Assembly (NCBI RefSeq): GCF_913773725.1
Contig: NZ_CAJYGK010000011.1
Location: 1 to 55,130 of the forward strand
From: an uncultured Aquabacterium sp.
Lineage (GTDB): Bacteria; Pseudomonadota; Gammaproteobacteria; Burkholderiales; Burkholderiaceae_C
DNA length: 55,130 nucleotides
Direction: 5' to 3'
In this document: positions 16,469 through 25,575 of the stretch, piece by piece
How the letters are laid out: each line of letters opens with the position of its first letter
Numbering within the stretch: the stretch's first letter is position 1
Program-made: the position numbers and the translations under genes
Notes under the pieces: model-generated
What the model saw: the letters and a program-made list of their open reading frames with translations, nothing else
Database searches by the model: none
What the model was told of the DNA's origin: nothing

Positions 16469-17833
16469 ATGAAATTCCACAACATCCTTTCGCTGGTTGC
16501 CATTGGCCTTGCCACGCCAGCTTTCGCGGCCGTGACAGCGGAGGAGGCCAAGCAACTGGGCACCACCCTGACCCCGTTCGGAGCGGTCAAGGCAGCCAAT
16601 GCCGATGGCAGCATCCCGGCCTACACCGGGGGGTTGACCAAGGCTCCTGAGGGCTTCAAGCCGGATAGCGGCTTCTGGACCGATCCGTTCAAAGACGAAA
16701 AGCCCGTGCTGCGCATCGACAGCAAGAACATGGCACAGCATGCAGCCTTGCTGAGCGAAGGGCAGAAGCACCTGCTGTCCAAGTACCCAGGGTACTACCT
16801 CAATGTGTATCCCACGCACAGAACGGCGGCCTATCCCAAGAAGATTCTGGATGCGACCGTCCGCAATGCGACCACGTGCAAGGCAACCAAAGAGGGCCTT
16901 GCCATTGAAAACGCCTGCCGCGGTGGCATCCCGTTCCCCATTCCGAAGACCGGATACGAGGTGATGTGGAACCAAATCCTGCGTTACCAGGGAGAGACCG
17001 CGATCACCACTGCGGCCTCCCGCTCCTGGGTGATTGATACTTCGGGCAAGGCCGTGGTGACGGCGGAGCAAGCGACGTTCCAGGACTTTGTGTACTACCA
17101 GACCGACGTGGCAGATCGCGATCCGGACATGGCGTGGCGGGTGTATTCGATCAGCAAGGTGCCGGCACGGCGTGCAGGAGAAATGACAGGCTTGGCCGAC
17201 TACCTCGATCCCGTGGCTCGTCCGCGCAAGGCATGGAGCTACACCCCGGGCTTGCGCCGCGTGAAGCTCTCGCCGGAGTTCGCGTATGACACTCCCGTGG
17301 CAAGCATGGGGGGCGTGACCTTGTTCGACGAACTGTTCGTGTTCTCTGGGACCATGGATCGATTCGATTTCAAGCTCATCGGCAAGAAGGAGATGTACAT
17401 CCAGTACAACGCCTACAAGAATCTGTACGATTGCCCGACGGCCGAAAAGGCTTTGCTGCCGAACCACGTCAATCCGGAGTGCGAGCGCTGGGAAAAGCAC
17501 CGTGTCTGGGCCGTGGAAGCCACGCTCAAGCCGGGCCAGCGTCATGCGTATTCCAAGCGCATCTACTACTTTGATGAAGATTTGACCGGCGCCGCCAACT
17601 ACGATGCCTTTGACCAGAATGGTCAGTTGTACCGTAGCCTGTTTCAGGCTGCTTCGCCGATGTACGACAAGCAGATCCCCTTTGCTGCGAAGAACGTGGT
17701 GTACGACTTCAACAAGGGCATGTACGCCTATGTCAACGATGTGATGGTGGGAGGCTACAAGGTGCTTCCGTCCGCGCGCAGCGAGCGCGAGATGAATCCT
17801 GAAGCCATCGTGTCGCGTGAATCGGCTCGCTGA
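16469..17833 (+). CDS. DUF1329 family exported protein
   Basis: This 454-residue protein has a signal peptide (MKFHNILSLVAIGLATPAFA, about 20 residues) and the DUF1329 pattern: LGTTLTPFGAVKAANADGSI near residue 32, then WTDPFKDEKPVLRI and FPIPKTGYEVMWNQILRY. It also has the YNAYKNLYDC segment. The fold resembles outer-membrane lipoprotein chaperones (LolB/LppX-like), so it may carry a lipid-like ligand in the periplasm; this is inference. It follows the DUF1302 gene by 18 bases, the usual pairing for this family. Confidence 0.9.
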   Translation: MKFHNILSLVAIGLATPAFAAVTAEEAKQLGTTLTPFGAVKAANADGSIPAYTGGLTKAPEGFKPDSGFWTDPFKDEKPVLRIDSKNMAQHAALLSEGQKHLLSKYPGYYLNVYPTHRTAAYPKKILDATVRNATTCKATKEGLAIENACRGGIPFPIPKTGYEVMWNQILRYQGETAITTAASRSWVIDTSGKAVVTAEQATFQDFVYYQTDVADRDPDMAWRVYSISKVPARRAGEMTGLADYLDPVARPRKAWSYTPGLRRVKLSPEFAYDTPVASMGGVTLFDELFVFSGTMDRFDFKLIGKKEMYIQYNAYKNLYDCPTAEKALLPNHVNPECERWEKHRVWAVEATLKPGQRHAYSKRIYYFDEDLTGAANYDAFDQNGQLYRSLFQAASPMYDKQIPFAAKNVVYDFNKGMYAYVNDVMVGGYKVLPSARSEREMNPEAIVSRESAR

Positions 17834-17871
17834 ACCTCGTGCATGACGAACCTCGATCGGATCCCCGGGCC

Positions 17872-18969
17872 ATGACTTTCCTGCATCCTTTCCTGCGGTT
17901 GCGTTGGGCTTGCGCCGCGCTCGTTGGCGTGTGTGTACTGCTGCCGGTGCCGTGGGTGATCGCAGCGCAAGGCGCAGCCCGCCTGGATCTGATCGATGCG
18001 CCATCACGAGCCCTTGTGGCGGCGCAGCGGGCGATGGTCAGCGGGGTGGCGAGCCAAGGCGGGCGCACCATTGCGGTGGGTCCGCGCGGTTTGATCCTGC
18101 TGTCCGAAGATGGTGGGGTATCGTGGCGCCAGGTCGGCAGCCCGGTCTCCACCGACCTCACCACGGTGCGCTTCGCCAGTTCCGGCGTGGCGTGGGCCGT
18201 AGGGCACGATGCCGTGGCCCTGAGGTCGCCCGATGGCGGCGCCTCGTGGACGCGGGTGCTGGACGGGCGTGCGGTACTGATGCTGCTGCGCGATTCCGCC
18301 AAAGGCTCCGAAGAGAGGGAGGCGGAGATCCAGCGGACAGTTGGGCAATCGGCCACGGCGGACGTCTGGCCCGCGCCGTTGCTCGACATTTGGTTCGCTC
18401 CCGATGGCCTCACCGGCTTTGCCGTGGGCGGTTTCGGCTTGATCCTGAAAACCAGCGATGCCGGCAACACGTGGCAACCCTGGCTATGGAAAACCGACAA
18501 TGACCAGCGGTACCACCTCTATGCACTGGCAGGTGGGGAAGGGGGCGTCTTCGTCGCAGGTGAGCAGGGCCTGGTGATGCATCTCGATGCAACAACCCAG
18601 CGCTTCAAACGTGTGCAGACGCCTTACAACGGCAGCTTCTTCGGGATCTCGCAGTTCGGTGCCCGCTTGGTGGCCTACGGCCTGCGTGGCAATGCCTTTG
18701 TCAGCGAGGACGCTGGGCATGCGTGGAAAAAGATCGAGACCGGTCTTGATGCCAACCTGGTAAGTGCGGTCACCCTTGAGGATTCCGCTTTTCTAGTGTC
18801 GCAGCAAGGGAGTGTGCTCGCCGTGGATTTCGCTGCCGCTCGCGCCACGGTATATGACCAGGCACCAGGTGCTGAGGTCTATGACGCCGCGATGACCGAC
18901 CCCCATCGTCTGGCTCTGGCACGCCTGAACGGTGTCGGAGTCATCGCGCTCCCCACGCAAGGTAAATGA
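17872..18969 (+). CDS. YCF48/Asp-box beta-propeller protein
   Basis: The 365-residue product has an N-terminal signal or membrane anchor (MTFLHPFLRLRWACAALVGV). Its Asp-box repeats are SEDGGVSWRQV, SPDGGASWTRV, TSDAGNTWQPW and SEDAGHAWKKI. These mark a beta propeller of the YCF48 type, first known as a photosystem assembly factor in cyanobacteria. In heterotrophs such genes lie between DUF1329 and RND genes, presumably assembling or tuning the transporter. An in-frame GTG at 17839 would add 11 residues before the signal and lacks a ribosome-binding site, so ATG 17872 is preferred. Confidence 0.82.
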   Translation: MTFLHPFLRLRWACAALVGVCVLLPVPWVIAAQGAARLDLIDAPSRALVAAQRAMVSGVASQGGRTIAVGPRGLILLSEDGGVSWRQVGSPVSTDLTTVRFASSGVAWAVGHDAVALRSPDGGASWTRVLDGRAVLMLLRDSAKGSEEREAEIQRTVGQSATADVWPAPLLDIWFAPDGLTGFAVGGFGLILKTSDAGNTWQPWLWKTDNDQRYHLYALAGGEGGVFVAGEQGLVMHLDATTQRFKRVQTPYNGSFFGISQFGARLVAYGLRGNAFVSEDAGHAWKKIETGLDANLVSAVTLEDSAFLVSQQGSVLAVDFAAARATVYDQAPGAEVYDAAMTDPHRLALARLNGVGVIALPTQGK

Positions 18970-19008
18970 AGGCCGCAGATCCCATGGATCTCCCTCACGA
19001 AAGTTTTG

Positions 19009-21447
19009 ATGTCTGCTCATTCCCAGCAACCCGCCATGCCGGTCGTTCGCGATCCGGCACAGTTCGACCGCAAGTCAGGCAGCCGCCTGGAGCAACTGGT
19101 GTTCAACAACCGGCTGTTGGTGTTGCTCCTGTGCCTTGCGGCTACCGCAGTGCTGGGCTACTTCGCTCTGAAGCTGGAAGTCAATGCCAGCTTTGAGCGG
19201 ATGATCCCATCCTCCAGCCCGTACATTCAGACCTACTTTGCCTATCGGGAGGAACTCCCCGGGTTGGGAAACACGGTGCGGGTCGTCGTGGAGAACAAGA
19301 GCGGTGATGTCTACGACGCAGCCTACCTGGAAAAACTGCGCAAGGTCAATGACGCTCTCTACCTGATTCCAGGGGTCGACCGCTCGTGGATGAAATCGCT
19401 CTGGATGCCCATCGTGCGCTGGCGGCAGGTGACGGAGGAGGGCGTGGTGGGGGGGCCTGTCATGCCGCCGGACTACAGCGGCAGCCAGGAATCGATCGGC
19501 AAGCTCAAGGAAAACGTTGGGCGGTCAGGCATTGTTGGAAGCCTGGTGGCCAATGACGCGCGCTCTACGATGATCATCGTGCCGTTGCTGGATCGGCATC
19601 CCAAGACAGGCGAGCCGTTGAACTATGGCGAGTTCTCCCGCATCCTGGAGAAGGAGATCCGGTCGTTCGAGGACGAGAGCACCGGCATTTACATGGTCGG
19701 GTTTGCAAAGATCGTCGGCGATCTGATCGCAGGGCTCCATGAGGTGATGCTCTTTTTCGGACTCTCGGTGGCGGTCGCCGCGCTGTTTGTCTACCTCTAT
19801 ACCCGGTGCATCCGCAGCACCGTGCTGCTGGTGAGCGTGGCCGTTGCCGGGGTGGTGTGGCTGCTGGGGTTGATGAACCTGCTGGGCTACGAGCTGGACC
19901 CCTACTCGATCCTGGTCCCATTCCTGATTTTCGCGATTGGGCTCTCGCACGGTGCCCAGAAGATGAACGGCATCCTGCAGGACGTGGGCCGTGGGACGCA
20001 CAAATACGTTGCCGCGCGCTACACCTTCCGGCGCCTCTTCATGGCGGGCCTGACGGCGCTTTTGACGAACATTGTCGGCTTCGCCGTGCTGGTGATCATC
20101 GATATCCCGGTTATTCGCGATCTGGCCCTGACCACCAGCATCGGGATCACGGTGCTGGTCTTCACCAAGCTCGTGCTGATCCCGGTGACCTTGTCCTACA
20201 TCGGCGTGAGCGAGGCTGCGGCGCGCCGCGCCCTCGCCGAGGACACGACGCGCAAGCAAGGATGGCTCGGACGCACCTGGAGTGCGCTGGATCGCCTGAC
20301 GGAGCGTCGCGCGGCCACGGTGACGGTGGCGCTTGCCGCCGTGATGACCGCGGTCTGCACGGTCGTGATGTTCGACCTGCGCATCGGCGACCTGGATCCG
20401 GGGGCGCCCGAATTGAGGCAGGACTCGCGCTACAACCGCGACAGTGCCTATATCACGGCCCACTACGGGCTGTCGAATGATCAGTTCGTGGTCATCATGA
20501 CCAATCCTGACGATGGCTGCCGGCTGTACGGCACCTTGCAGTTGATGGACCAACTGGCCCAGGCACTGCGCCAGACCGAGGGCGTGCAGGCCACCAGTTC
20601 GCTGGCGGAGTCCACGCGCTTCATCACTGCAGCCTTGAATGAGGGCAGTGGCAAGTGGCTCACCATCAGCCGGGACCAGGGCATCACGAATGCGGCGGTG
20701 GGGGCCGCCATGATTGCGAGTCCGGACATCACCAATACCTCGTGTTCCGTCTCGCCACTGATTGCCTATCTGGCCGATCACAAGGCGGACACGCTCAAGC
20801 GCGTGCTTCAGGTGAGTGAGGCCTTTGCCGCGGAGCACAACAGTGCTTCTGCCGACGGCGGGCCGCGCTTTTTGCTCGCGGCGGGTTCCGCGGGTATCGA
20901 GGCGGCGACCAACATTGAGGTCGAGCGCGGCATCTTGCTGATGTACCTGGCCGTGTATGGCGCCACGGCGCTGCTGTGCCTGCTGACCTTCCGCAGCCTG
21001 CGCGCCACCATCGTGGCGATGGTTCCCTTGGTGATCACCACCATCATCTGCAAGGCCTTGATGGTGTGGATGGGCATCGGGCTCAAGGTGGCCACGTTGC
21101 CAGTGATCGCGGTGGGTGTCGGCGTCGGGGTGGACTACGCCCTGTACCTGCTGAGTGTGCAGATTGCGATGCAGCGCCGTGGCTCGACGCTCGCCGAGGC
21201 ATACCGGAGGTCGCTCGACTTCACGGGACGCGTGGTGGCGCTGGTGGGGCTGACCATGGCCGCGGGCGTGATCACCTGGGCGTTTTCGCCGATCAAGTTC
21301 CAGGCGGACATGGGCATTTTGCTGACCTTCATGTTCCTGTGGAACATGGTGGGTGCCCTGGTGCTGATTCCCGCCTTGTCCCATTTCCTGCTCAATCCAC
21401 GGCAGACCAAGTCTGCACTGCCCGCGGATGGCGCACTTTCTCTTTGA
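19009..21447 (+). CDS. RND superfamily (MMPL-type) transporter
   Basis: This 812-residue inner-membrane protein has two repeats. Each starts with one span (about 36-52 and about 436-452) and a large periplasmic loop, followed by five spans (about 245-400 and about 640-800). The motifs LVPFLIFAIGLSHGAQKMNG in the first half and VIAVGVGVGVDYALYLL in the second match the fourth-helix region of MMPL/HpnN-like RND proteins. The family moves lipids, hopanoids or hydrophobic molecules using the proton gradient. Context with DUF1302, DUF1329 and YCF48 suggests an envelope transport system. The ATG at 19009 follows an upstream TTG; ATG is chosen. Confidence 0.9.
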   Translation: MSAHSQQPAMPVVRDPAQFDRKSGSRLEQLVFNNRLLVLLLCLAATAVLGYFALKLEVNASFERMIPSSSPYIQTYFAYREELPGLGNTVRVVVENKSGDVYDAAYLEKLRKVNDALYLIPGVDRSWMKSLWMPIVRWRQVTEEGVVGGPVMPPDYSGSQESIGKLKENVGRSGIVGSLVANDARSTMIIVPLLDRHPKTGEPLNYGEFSRILEKEIRSFEDESTGIYMVGFAKIVGDLIAGLHEVMLFFGLSVAVAALFVYLYTRCIRSTVLLVSVAVAGVVWLLGLMNLLGYELDPYSILVPFLIFAIGLSHGAQKMNGILQDVGRGTHKYVAARYTFRRLFMAGLTALLTNIVGFAVLVIIDIPVIRDLALTTSIGITVLVFTKLVLIPVTLSYIGVSEAAARRALAEDTTRKQGWLGRTWSALDRLTERRAATVTVALAAVMTAVCTVVMFDLRIGDLDPGAPELRQDSRYNRDSAYITAHYGLSNDQFVVIMTNPDDGCRLYGTLQLMDQLAQALRQTEGVQATSSLAESTRFITAALNEGSGKWLTISRDQGITNAAVGAAMIASPDITNTSCSVSPLIAYLADHKADTLKRVLQVSEAFAAEHNSASADGGPRFLLAAGSAGIEAATNIEVERGILLMYLAVYGATALLCLLTFRSLRATIVAMVPLVITTIICKALMVWMGIGLKVATLPVIAVGVGVGVDYALYLLSVQIAMQRRGSTLAEAYRRSLDFTGRVVALVGLTMAAGVITWAFSPIKFQADMGILLTFMFLWNMVGALVLIPALSHFLLNPRQTKSALPADGALSL

Positions 21448-21474
21448 CTTTTTCCTTCTCTTGGAGCAACGCCT

Positions 21475-22440
21475 GTGTTTGATCTGTTGATGAGTGCCGA
21501 CATGATGCTGTCCGACCCGGACGGCATGGCGCAACTGTTGGTGACGAAGCTGGGCCTCCACGGCCATCCCAACTGGCGCCAAGCGTTCGATGGCCATCCC
21601 TACATTGCCCATTTCCTGCGGGTTCACAAATCGTTGGCGGTCGCCCCCACCCGCATCGAGCCGCAGTGCCACTTGGACCAACCAAACCCGGGCGATCCGA
21701 TGTTCCACGACTTCCTGGAGAGCCTCAAGGCTTACCAGGGCGCGCACCGGCCCATGGTGACCCACTCGATCGTGCTGGCCGCGCGCGGCGACAAGTTCGA
21801 CCTGCTGGTCGAGAAGCTCATGCGCCGGCGCCTGCGGTTCCGCATGGCACAACGCACCCCCGACATGCCGTTCGACCGGCTCTGGCTGGGCGCGACGCCC
21901 GAGGATCCCCGCTACCACCCATCGGTGGACGGCGGTCTGTGCATCGAGGTCATGCCCCTGGAGCCGCTGCAGATGCCGGCCGACACCTTCAGCATGCCCC
22001 CGCCCGAGCCGCGCGATCCCAAGCCGGGCGACATGGTGCGAGTCACCTCGCGCGGCTACATCGTCCGCAATCTGGACGAAACCCTGCGCACGGTATCGGC
22101 CAACCTCGATTGGGAGCCTGGCAGCCCTGTGGAGTCTCTGGACAAGGAGGGGTACCGTCGCGCCCGCATGGAATTCACGGTGCCGCACAGCGCTTCGCTG
22201 GACGTGATCGAGGCGACCCGCTGGAACGGTGATGCCGGCGTCTACCTGAATTCCTGGGGGCCCGGCCCCTACTACATCCGCATCGCGGTGAACGGTCTCC
22301 AGGCCAAGGCCGAGGACCTGAAGGCACGCGGTACCCGTTTCACCTGGATCGACGAATGCGAGGCCGTGGGTGGGAAGCCGCTGATCCGGGTCGATCCGGC
22401 CGACGTGCGGGGGCAACTGTTTGAGTTCGAGGAGTATTGA
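21475..22440 (+). CDS. VOC (glyoxalase/epimerase-like) family protein
   Basis: This 321-residue protein ends with a VOC module (about 190-321): VRVTSRGYIVRNLDETLRTV, then ARMEFTVPHSASLDVIEAT, YYIRIAVNGLQAKAEDLKAR and the closing QLFEFEEY. The N-terminal half (about 1-180) is a weaker, possibly second, VOC-like unit. The first-strand His that normally binds metal is Tyr or Arg (RGYIV), and the HHIAxxV motif reads YYIRIAV, so only the last Glu remains. It may act without metal or on an unusual CoA ester. The GTG start at 21475 lies 28 bases after the RND stop. Confidence 0.7.
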   Translation: MFDLLMSADMMLSDPDGMAQLLVTKLGLHGHPNWRQAFDGHPYIAHFLRVHKSLAVAPTRIEPQCHLDQPNPGDPMFHDFLESLKAYQGAHRPMVTHSIVLAARGDKFDLLVEKLMRRRLRFRMAQRTPDMPFDRLWLGATPEDPRYHPSVDGGLCIEVMPLEPLQMPADTFSMPPPEPRDPKPGDMVRVTSRGYIVRNLDETLRTVSANLDWEPGSPVESLDKEGYRRARMEFTVPHSASLDVIEATRWNGDAGVYLNSWGPGPYYIRIAVNGLQAKAEDLKARGTRFTWIDECEAVGGKPLIRVDPADVRGQLFEFEEY

Positions 22441-22444
22441 ACCG

Positions 22445-23284
22445 ATGATGGAAACCTCCTTTCACAAGCCGGCCACCCCGACGCGTGACGAAGCTGCGGC
22501 CCCCGGGAATGCCGTCGAGGTGGAGCGCCGGGGAGGCGTTGGTTGGATCGTGCTCAATCGCCCGGACCAGATCAATGCGATCAACGACGACATCCGCCGT
22601 GGTGTACCCGCGGCGCTGGCCGAGCTCGATAGCGATCCGTCCGTTCGGGTGATCGTGATACGCGGCGCGGGCGCGCGCGGGTTTTGCGCCGGAGCCGACA
22701 TCAAGGAACGGCGGGCGGCGGAAACATCGGTGCAGGTGCGTCGGCGCATGCAGAAGTCGCGTTGGATCGAGGCGCTGGATCGCACCGAGAAACCTGTGAT
22801 CGCCGCCATTCATGGCTATTGCATGGGCGGGGGCATGGAACTGGCCTTGGCTTGCGATCTGCGTTTCGCGGCCCCGGACGCCGTGTTTGCCCTTCCCGAA
22901 ACGGGGCTGGGCCTGATCCCCGGAGGGGGAGGAACCCAGCGCCTTGGAGCCGTGGTCGGCCCGGGGCGTGCTCTGGACTTGCTCCTGACCGGTGATCGCG
23001 TCGACGCACGCCGGGCATTCGACATCGGCCTGATCACCCGCATGGCCGACAGCGCTGATTCGCTGCTCGCGGAGGTCACTGCCCTGGCCGAACGCATTGC
23101 CCAGAAGCCGCCCACGGCAACGCTGTTCGCCAAGCAGGCTGCACGCGCGGCCTGCCACCTTGACCTCAAGAGTGGCCTGGACCTGGAATTGGATCTGTTC
23201 GCCATGCTGGTTCCAATGAACGACGTCAAGGAAGCCGCGCTGGCGTTTCGCGAGAAACGGGCGCCCTGTTTTTCTGGTGAATGA
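22445..23284 (+). CDS. Enoyl-CoA hydratase/isomerase family protein
   Basis: This 279-residue crotonase-fold protein has the oxyanion-hole segment GARGFCAGADIKERR (about 78-92) and GYCMGGGMELALACD with the first catalytic Glu. PETGLGLIPGGGGTQRL supplies the second Glu. Both acid residues of classical 2-enoyl-CoA hydratase are present, so hydration of an unsaturated CoA ester is likely. The ATG at 22445 is four bases after the VOC stop and uses GAGGAG inside the end of that gene, so translation is coupled. It probably acts in beta-oxidation of the imported compound. Confidence 0.92.
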   Translation: MMETSFHKPATPTRDEAAAPGNAVEVERRGGVGWIVLNRPDQINAINDDIRRGVPAALAELDSDPSVRVIVIRGAGARGFCAGADIKERRAAETSVQVRRRMQKSRWIEALDRTEKPVIAAIHGYCMGGGMELALACDLRFAAPDAVFALPETGLGLIPGGGGTQRLGAVVGPGRALDLLLTGDRVDARRAFDIGLITRMADSADSLLAEVTALAERIAQKPPTATLFAKQAARAACHLDLKSGLDLELDLFAMLVPMNDVKEAALAFREKRAPCFSGE

Positions 23285-23314
23285 ATTTCAAAACATCGCT
23301 TTTCTGGAGATGCA

Positions 23315-24145
23315 ATGAGCGAACGCAAACTGGATGGAAAGGTCGGCATCGTGACCGGTGCGGGGGCGGGTCTTGGGGCTGAATGTGCGCGTTCGCTGGC
23401 CCGGCATGGAGCCCGTGTCGCGGTGGTGGACATCAACTTGGAGGGCGCTCAGTCGGTGGCCGCCGAAATCGAGGCGGGGGGTGGCAAGGCTCTGGCCATC
23501 CAAACCGACCTGACTTCCGAGGAGGGGGTCGCGGCGATGGTTTCAGCCGTGCTCGACCACTTTGGGCGGATCGATGTCCTGCACAACAATGCGGCCGCGT
23601 TGGATCCGGCGCAGCGTGCCGGTGACCGCGATGTCTGCAACGTGGACCTTTCCGCATGGGACAGGGCCATGAACGTCAATGCGCGCGGCGCCATGCTGTG
23701 CTGCAAGCACGCCATCCCGCACATGCTCAAGGTCGGCGGTGGATCGATCATCTTTGCGACGTCGGGCTTCGGGCTGCTGGGTGATGCAACGCTGACCGCC
23801 TATGCCGCCTCCAAGGCGGCCCTGATGGCGCTGGCACGTTCCGTGGCCGCTCAGTACGGCAAGGAGGGTATCCGATCCAATGCCATCATGATTGGCTTTG
23901 TGCTCAACGAGCACGCGCAGAAGGGCGTTCCGCAGGAGATCAAGCAGATCCTCCTGGATCAGCACCTGACGCCCCAGCTCGGTTCGCCAAAGCAGATTGC
24001 CGACGTGGTGAGCTTCCTGGCCAGCGACGAGTCCTCATTCATCACGGGGGCGGTGATTCCAGTGGATGGCGGCTTCACCAGCCACGCTCCGTCCATGGTG
24101 CCCATGCGCGAGTTCTTCGCACGCATGGGATCCAACAAACTCTGA
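23315..24145 (+). CDS. Short-chain dehydrogenase/reductase
   Basis: This 276-residue classical SDR carries the nucleotide motif TGAGAGLGAECA (about 15-26), the structural NNAA motif near 90, the catalytic Ser (ATSGFGLLG) and Tyr-x-x-x-Lys (YAASK, near 165), and the C-terminal ITGAVIPVDGG. The Asp in VVDIN near 40 favours NAD. It may oxidise the 3-hydroxyacyl-CoA made by the preceding hydratase; the substrate is not proven. The ribosome-binding site TGGAGATGC lies directly upstream. Confidence 0.92.
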   Translation: MSERKLDGKVGIVTGAGAGLGAECARSLARHGARVAVVDINLEGAQSVAAEIEAGGGKALAIQTDLTSEEGVAAMVSAVLDHFGRIDVLHNNAAALDPAQRAGDRDVCNVDLSAWDRAMNVNARGAMLCCKHAIPHMLKVGGGSIIFATSGFGLLGDATLTAYAASKAALMALARSVAAQYGKEGIRSNAIMIGFVLNEHAQKGVPQEIKQILLDQHLTPQLGSPKQIADVVSFLASDESSFITGAVIPVDGGFTSHAPSMVPMREFFARMGSNKL

Positions 24146-24167
24146 ACCCAACCAACCATATCCGACC

Positions 24168-24680
24168 ATGTCTTTATCCATGCATGCCGCCAGCGCGGAA
24201 ATCTATGCCCGCATGCTGCGCAACCTGCTGACCTGGCTTGACAAAGCCGAAGGCCATGCCCAGGCCAGAAGTTTTGACAGCGCGGCCTTCCTGAATACGA
24301 AGCTGTCGCCCGACATGCTGACCTTTGGCAAGCAAGTTGCCATTGCCAGCGAGGTGGCGCGGCTCGCCGTCGCGCGCCTGGGTGCCGTGGAACTGCCTGC
24401 CGCTCAAGGCTCCGACGAGAGCTTCGAAGGGTTGCGTGTCCGCGTCCGGGACGCCATCGGCTTCGTGGAAGGCGTTTCGCCGCAGCAATTGGCCGGGAGC
24501 GCCGAGCGGCCCCTGGTCGTGCCGCAGCGGCAAGGCGATCCGCTGCACTTCACGGGGCAGACCTTCTTACAGCAGTGGTCGCTGCCGAATTTCTTCTTTC
24601 ATGTGACCACGGCCTATGCGTTGCTCCGCCAGGCAGGCGTGGAGCTGGGCAAGGCTGACTTTCTGGGAGCCATGGCCTGA
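24168..24680 (+). CDS. DUF1993 family protein
   Basis: This 170-residue protein starts MSLSMHAASAEIYARMLRNL, with the helix-bundle pattern of DUF1993 (DinB-like fold). It includes LTWLDKAEGHAQAR, then MLTFGKQVAIASE and the C-terminal LPNFFFHVTTAYALLRQAGV. DinB-like proteins often bind metal through His residues; HVTTAYA holds one candidate. The function is unknown. The ATG is at 24168, 22 bases after the SDR stop. It is the last gene of the operon and is followed by a terminator. Confidence 0.85.
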   Translation: MSLSMHAASAEIYARMLRNLLTWLDKAEGHAQARSFDSAAFLNTKLSPDMLTFGKQVAIASEVARLAVARLGAVELPAAQGSDESFEGLRVRVRDAIGFVEGVSPQQLAGSAERPLVVPQRQGDPLHFTGQTFLQQWSLPNFFFHVTTAYALLRQAGVELGKADFLGAMA

Positions 24681-24771
24681 CCGGGCCGGACCTGGACACG
24701 TTCTCCAAGGTGCAAGTACCGGAGGCAAGGCCGGTGATTGACACAGTACCCCGTGGAATCCGGGGTTTTGA

Positions 24772-24816
24772 ACCCCCTGGCAGACCTTCACGGCTTGTAC
24801 CAGGGGGTGTTTTTTT
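24772..24816 (+). terminator. Rho-independent terminator of the eight-gene operon
   Basis: A perfect 9-bp stem (ACCCCCTGG at 24772-24780, CCAGGGGGT at 24800-24808) is followed by a T run at 24810-24816. It lies 91 bases after the DUF1993 stop, where the operon is expected to end. Confidence 0.85.
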
Positions 24817-25254
24817 GCGGGTGGATGTCCACGCGCTCCGAGTGCGCGTGGCACGTTCGTCACCAGCGGTCCAGGTTGGCGCTGTGGCGGGGCTGATCTC
24901 ATCTTCAGTGCAGGGCAATACTTTCGCAGGGGCCCGGACGCGTGCACGGAAGATACGGGCCAAATTGGCCTCAAGCGCCCATTCAGAACGCGCAAGCAGC
25001 TATCAAAACTTCATAGAGGACGTGTTCACCGCTCAGGCAGATCCCGCGCCAATGAACGGGGCATTCATTCGCGTGCTGGTTTCCCGCCGAAGAGTCCAGA
25101 CCGCCGGAAACTCAGATGCGCTTCCAATCGCCCCCACTGCCCATGGCGGGCGGCGCGCTTTCGTGTGAGACGGGCGCGGCATGGCGGCTGGGCCTTGCCG
25201 CTCTGATGCTTGCGGCCCTAGGCTTAATCGATATTCATTCTCTAAGCTCGGAGG
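24817..25254. other. Non-coding stretch next to transposase remnant
   Basis: This stretch of 438 bases holds only open frames without ribosome-binding sites or domains. It lies between the operon terminator and the transposase remnant. It may include debris of the same inserted element, but no terminal repeat could be seen. Confidence 0.35.
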
Positions 25255-25562
25255 ATGGTCACCCAGACCCGCGCCCTGGTGGATGGGTTCAAGCCCAGCT
25301 ACGTGCTGGCCGGCAAGGGCTACGACAGCCCGGAATTGATACAGGCCATCGAGCAGCAAGGGGCGCAGGCCGTGATCCCGCCTCGCAATTGCGAGCGGCC
25401 GCGCGCCCCTATGACAAGGCTCGCTACCGCCTGCGCAGTCGAATCGAGCGCTGCTTTGCCAAGCTCAAACAATGGCGGCGTGTGGCCACCCGCTACGACC
25501 GCAAGCCCGCCAACTTCATGGCAGCGGTCTTGGCTGCTTCAATCTGGCTATGGCTACAGTGA
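25255..25562 (+). pseudogene. C-terminal remnant of an IS5-type transposase, frameshifted
   Basis: The frame first reads SYVLAGKGYDSPELIQAIEQ and QGAQAVIPPRN, the DDE-transposase segment with the second Asp. It then shifts near 25400 and continues YDKARYRLRSRIERCFAKLK with RRVATRYDRKPANF to TGA at 25562. RxRIExxFxxLK holds the catalytic Glu, as in the IS5 family. The N-terminal half with the first Asp is missing, so it cannot work. Confidence 0.85.
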
Positions 25563-25575
25563 ATGTCGATTCAGC

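Noticed and set aside
19525..22416. A 963-codon open frame on the minus strand
   Set aside because: It is antisense to the RND and VOC genes, rich in His, Arg and Gln as expected of a GC-rich shadow frame, and has no domain or ribosome-binding site.
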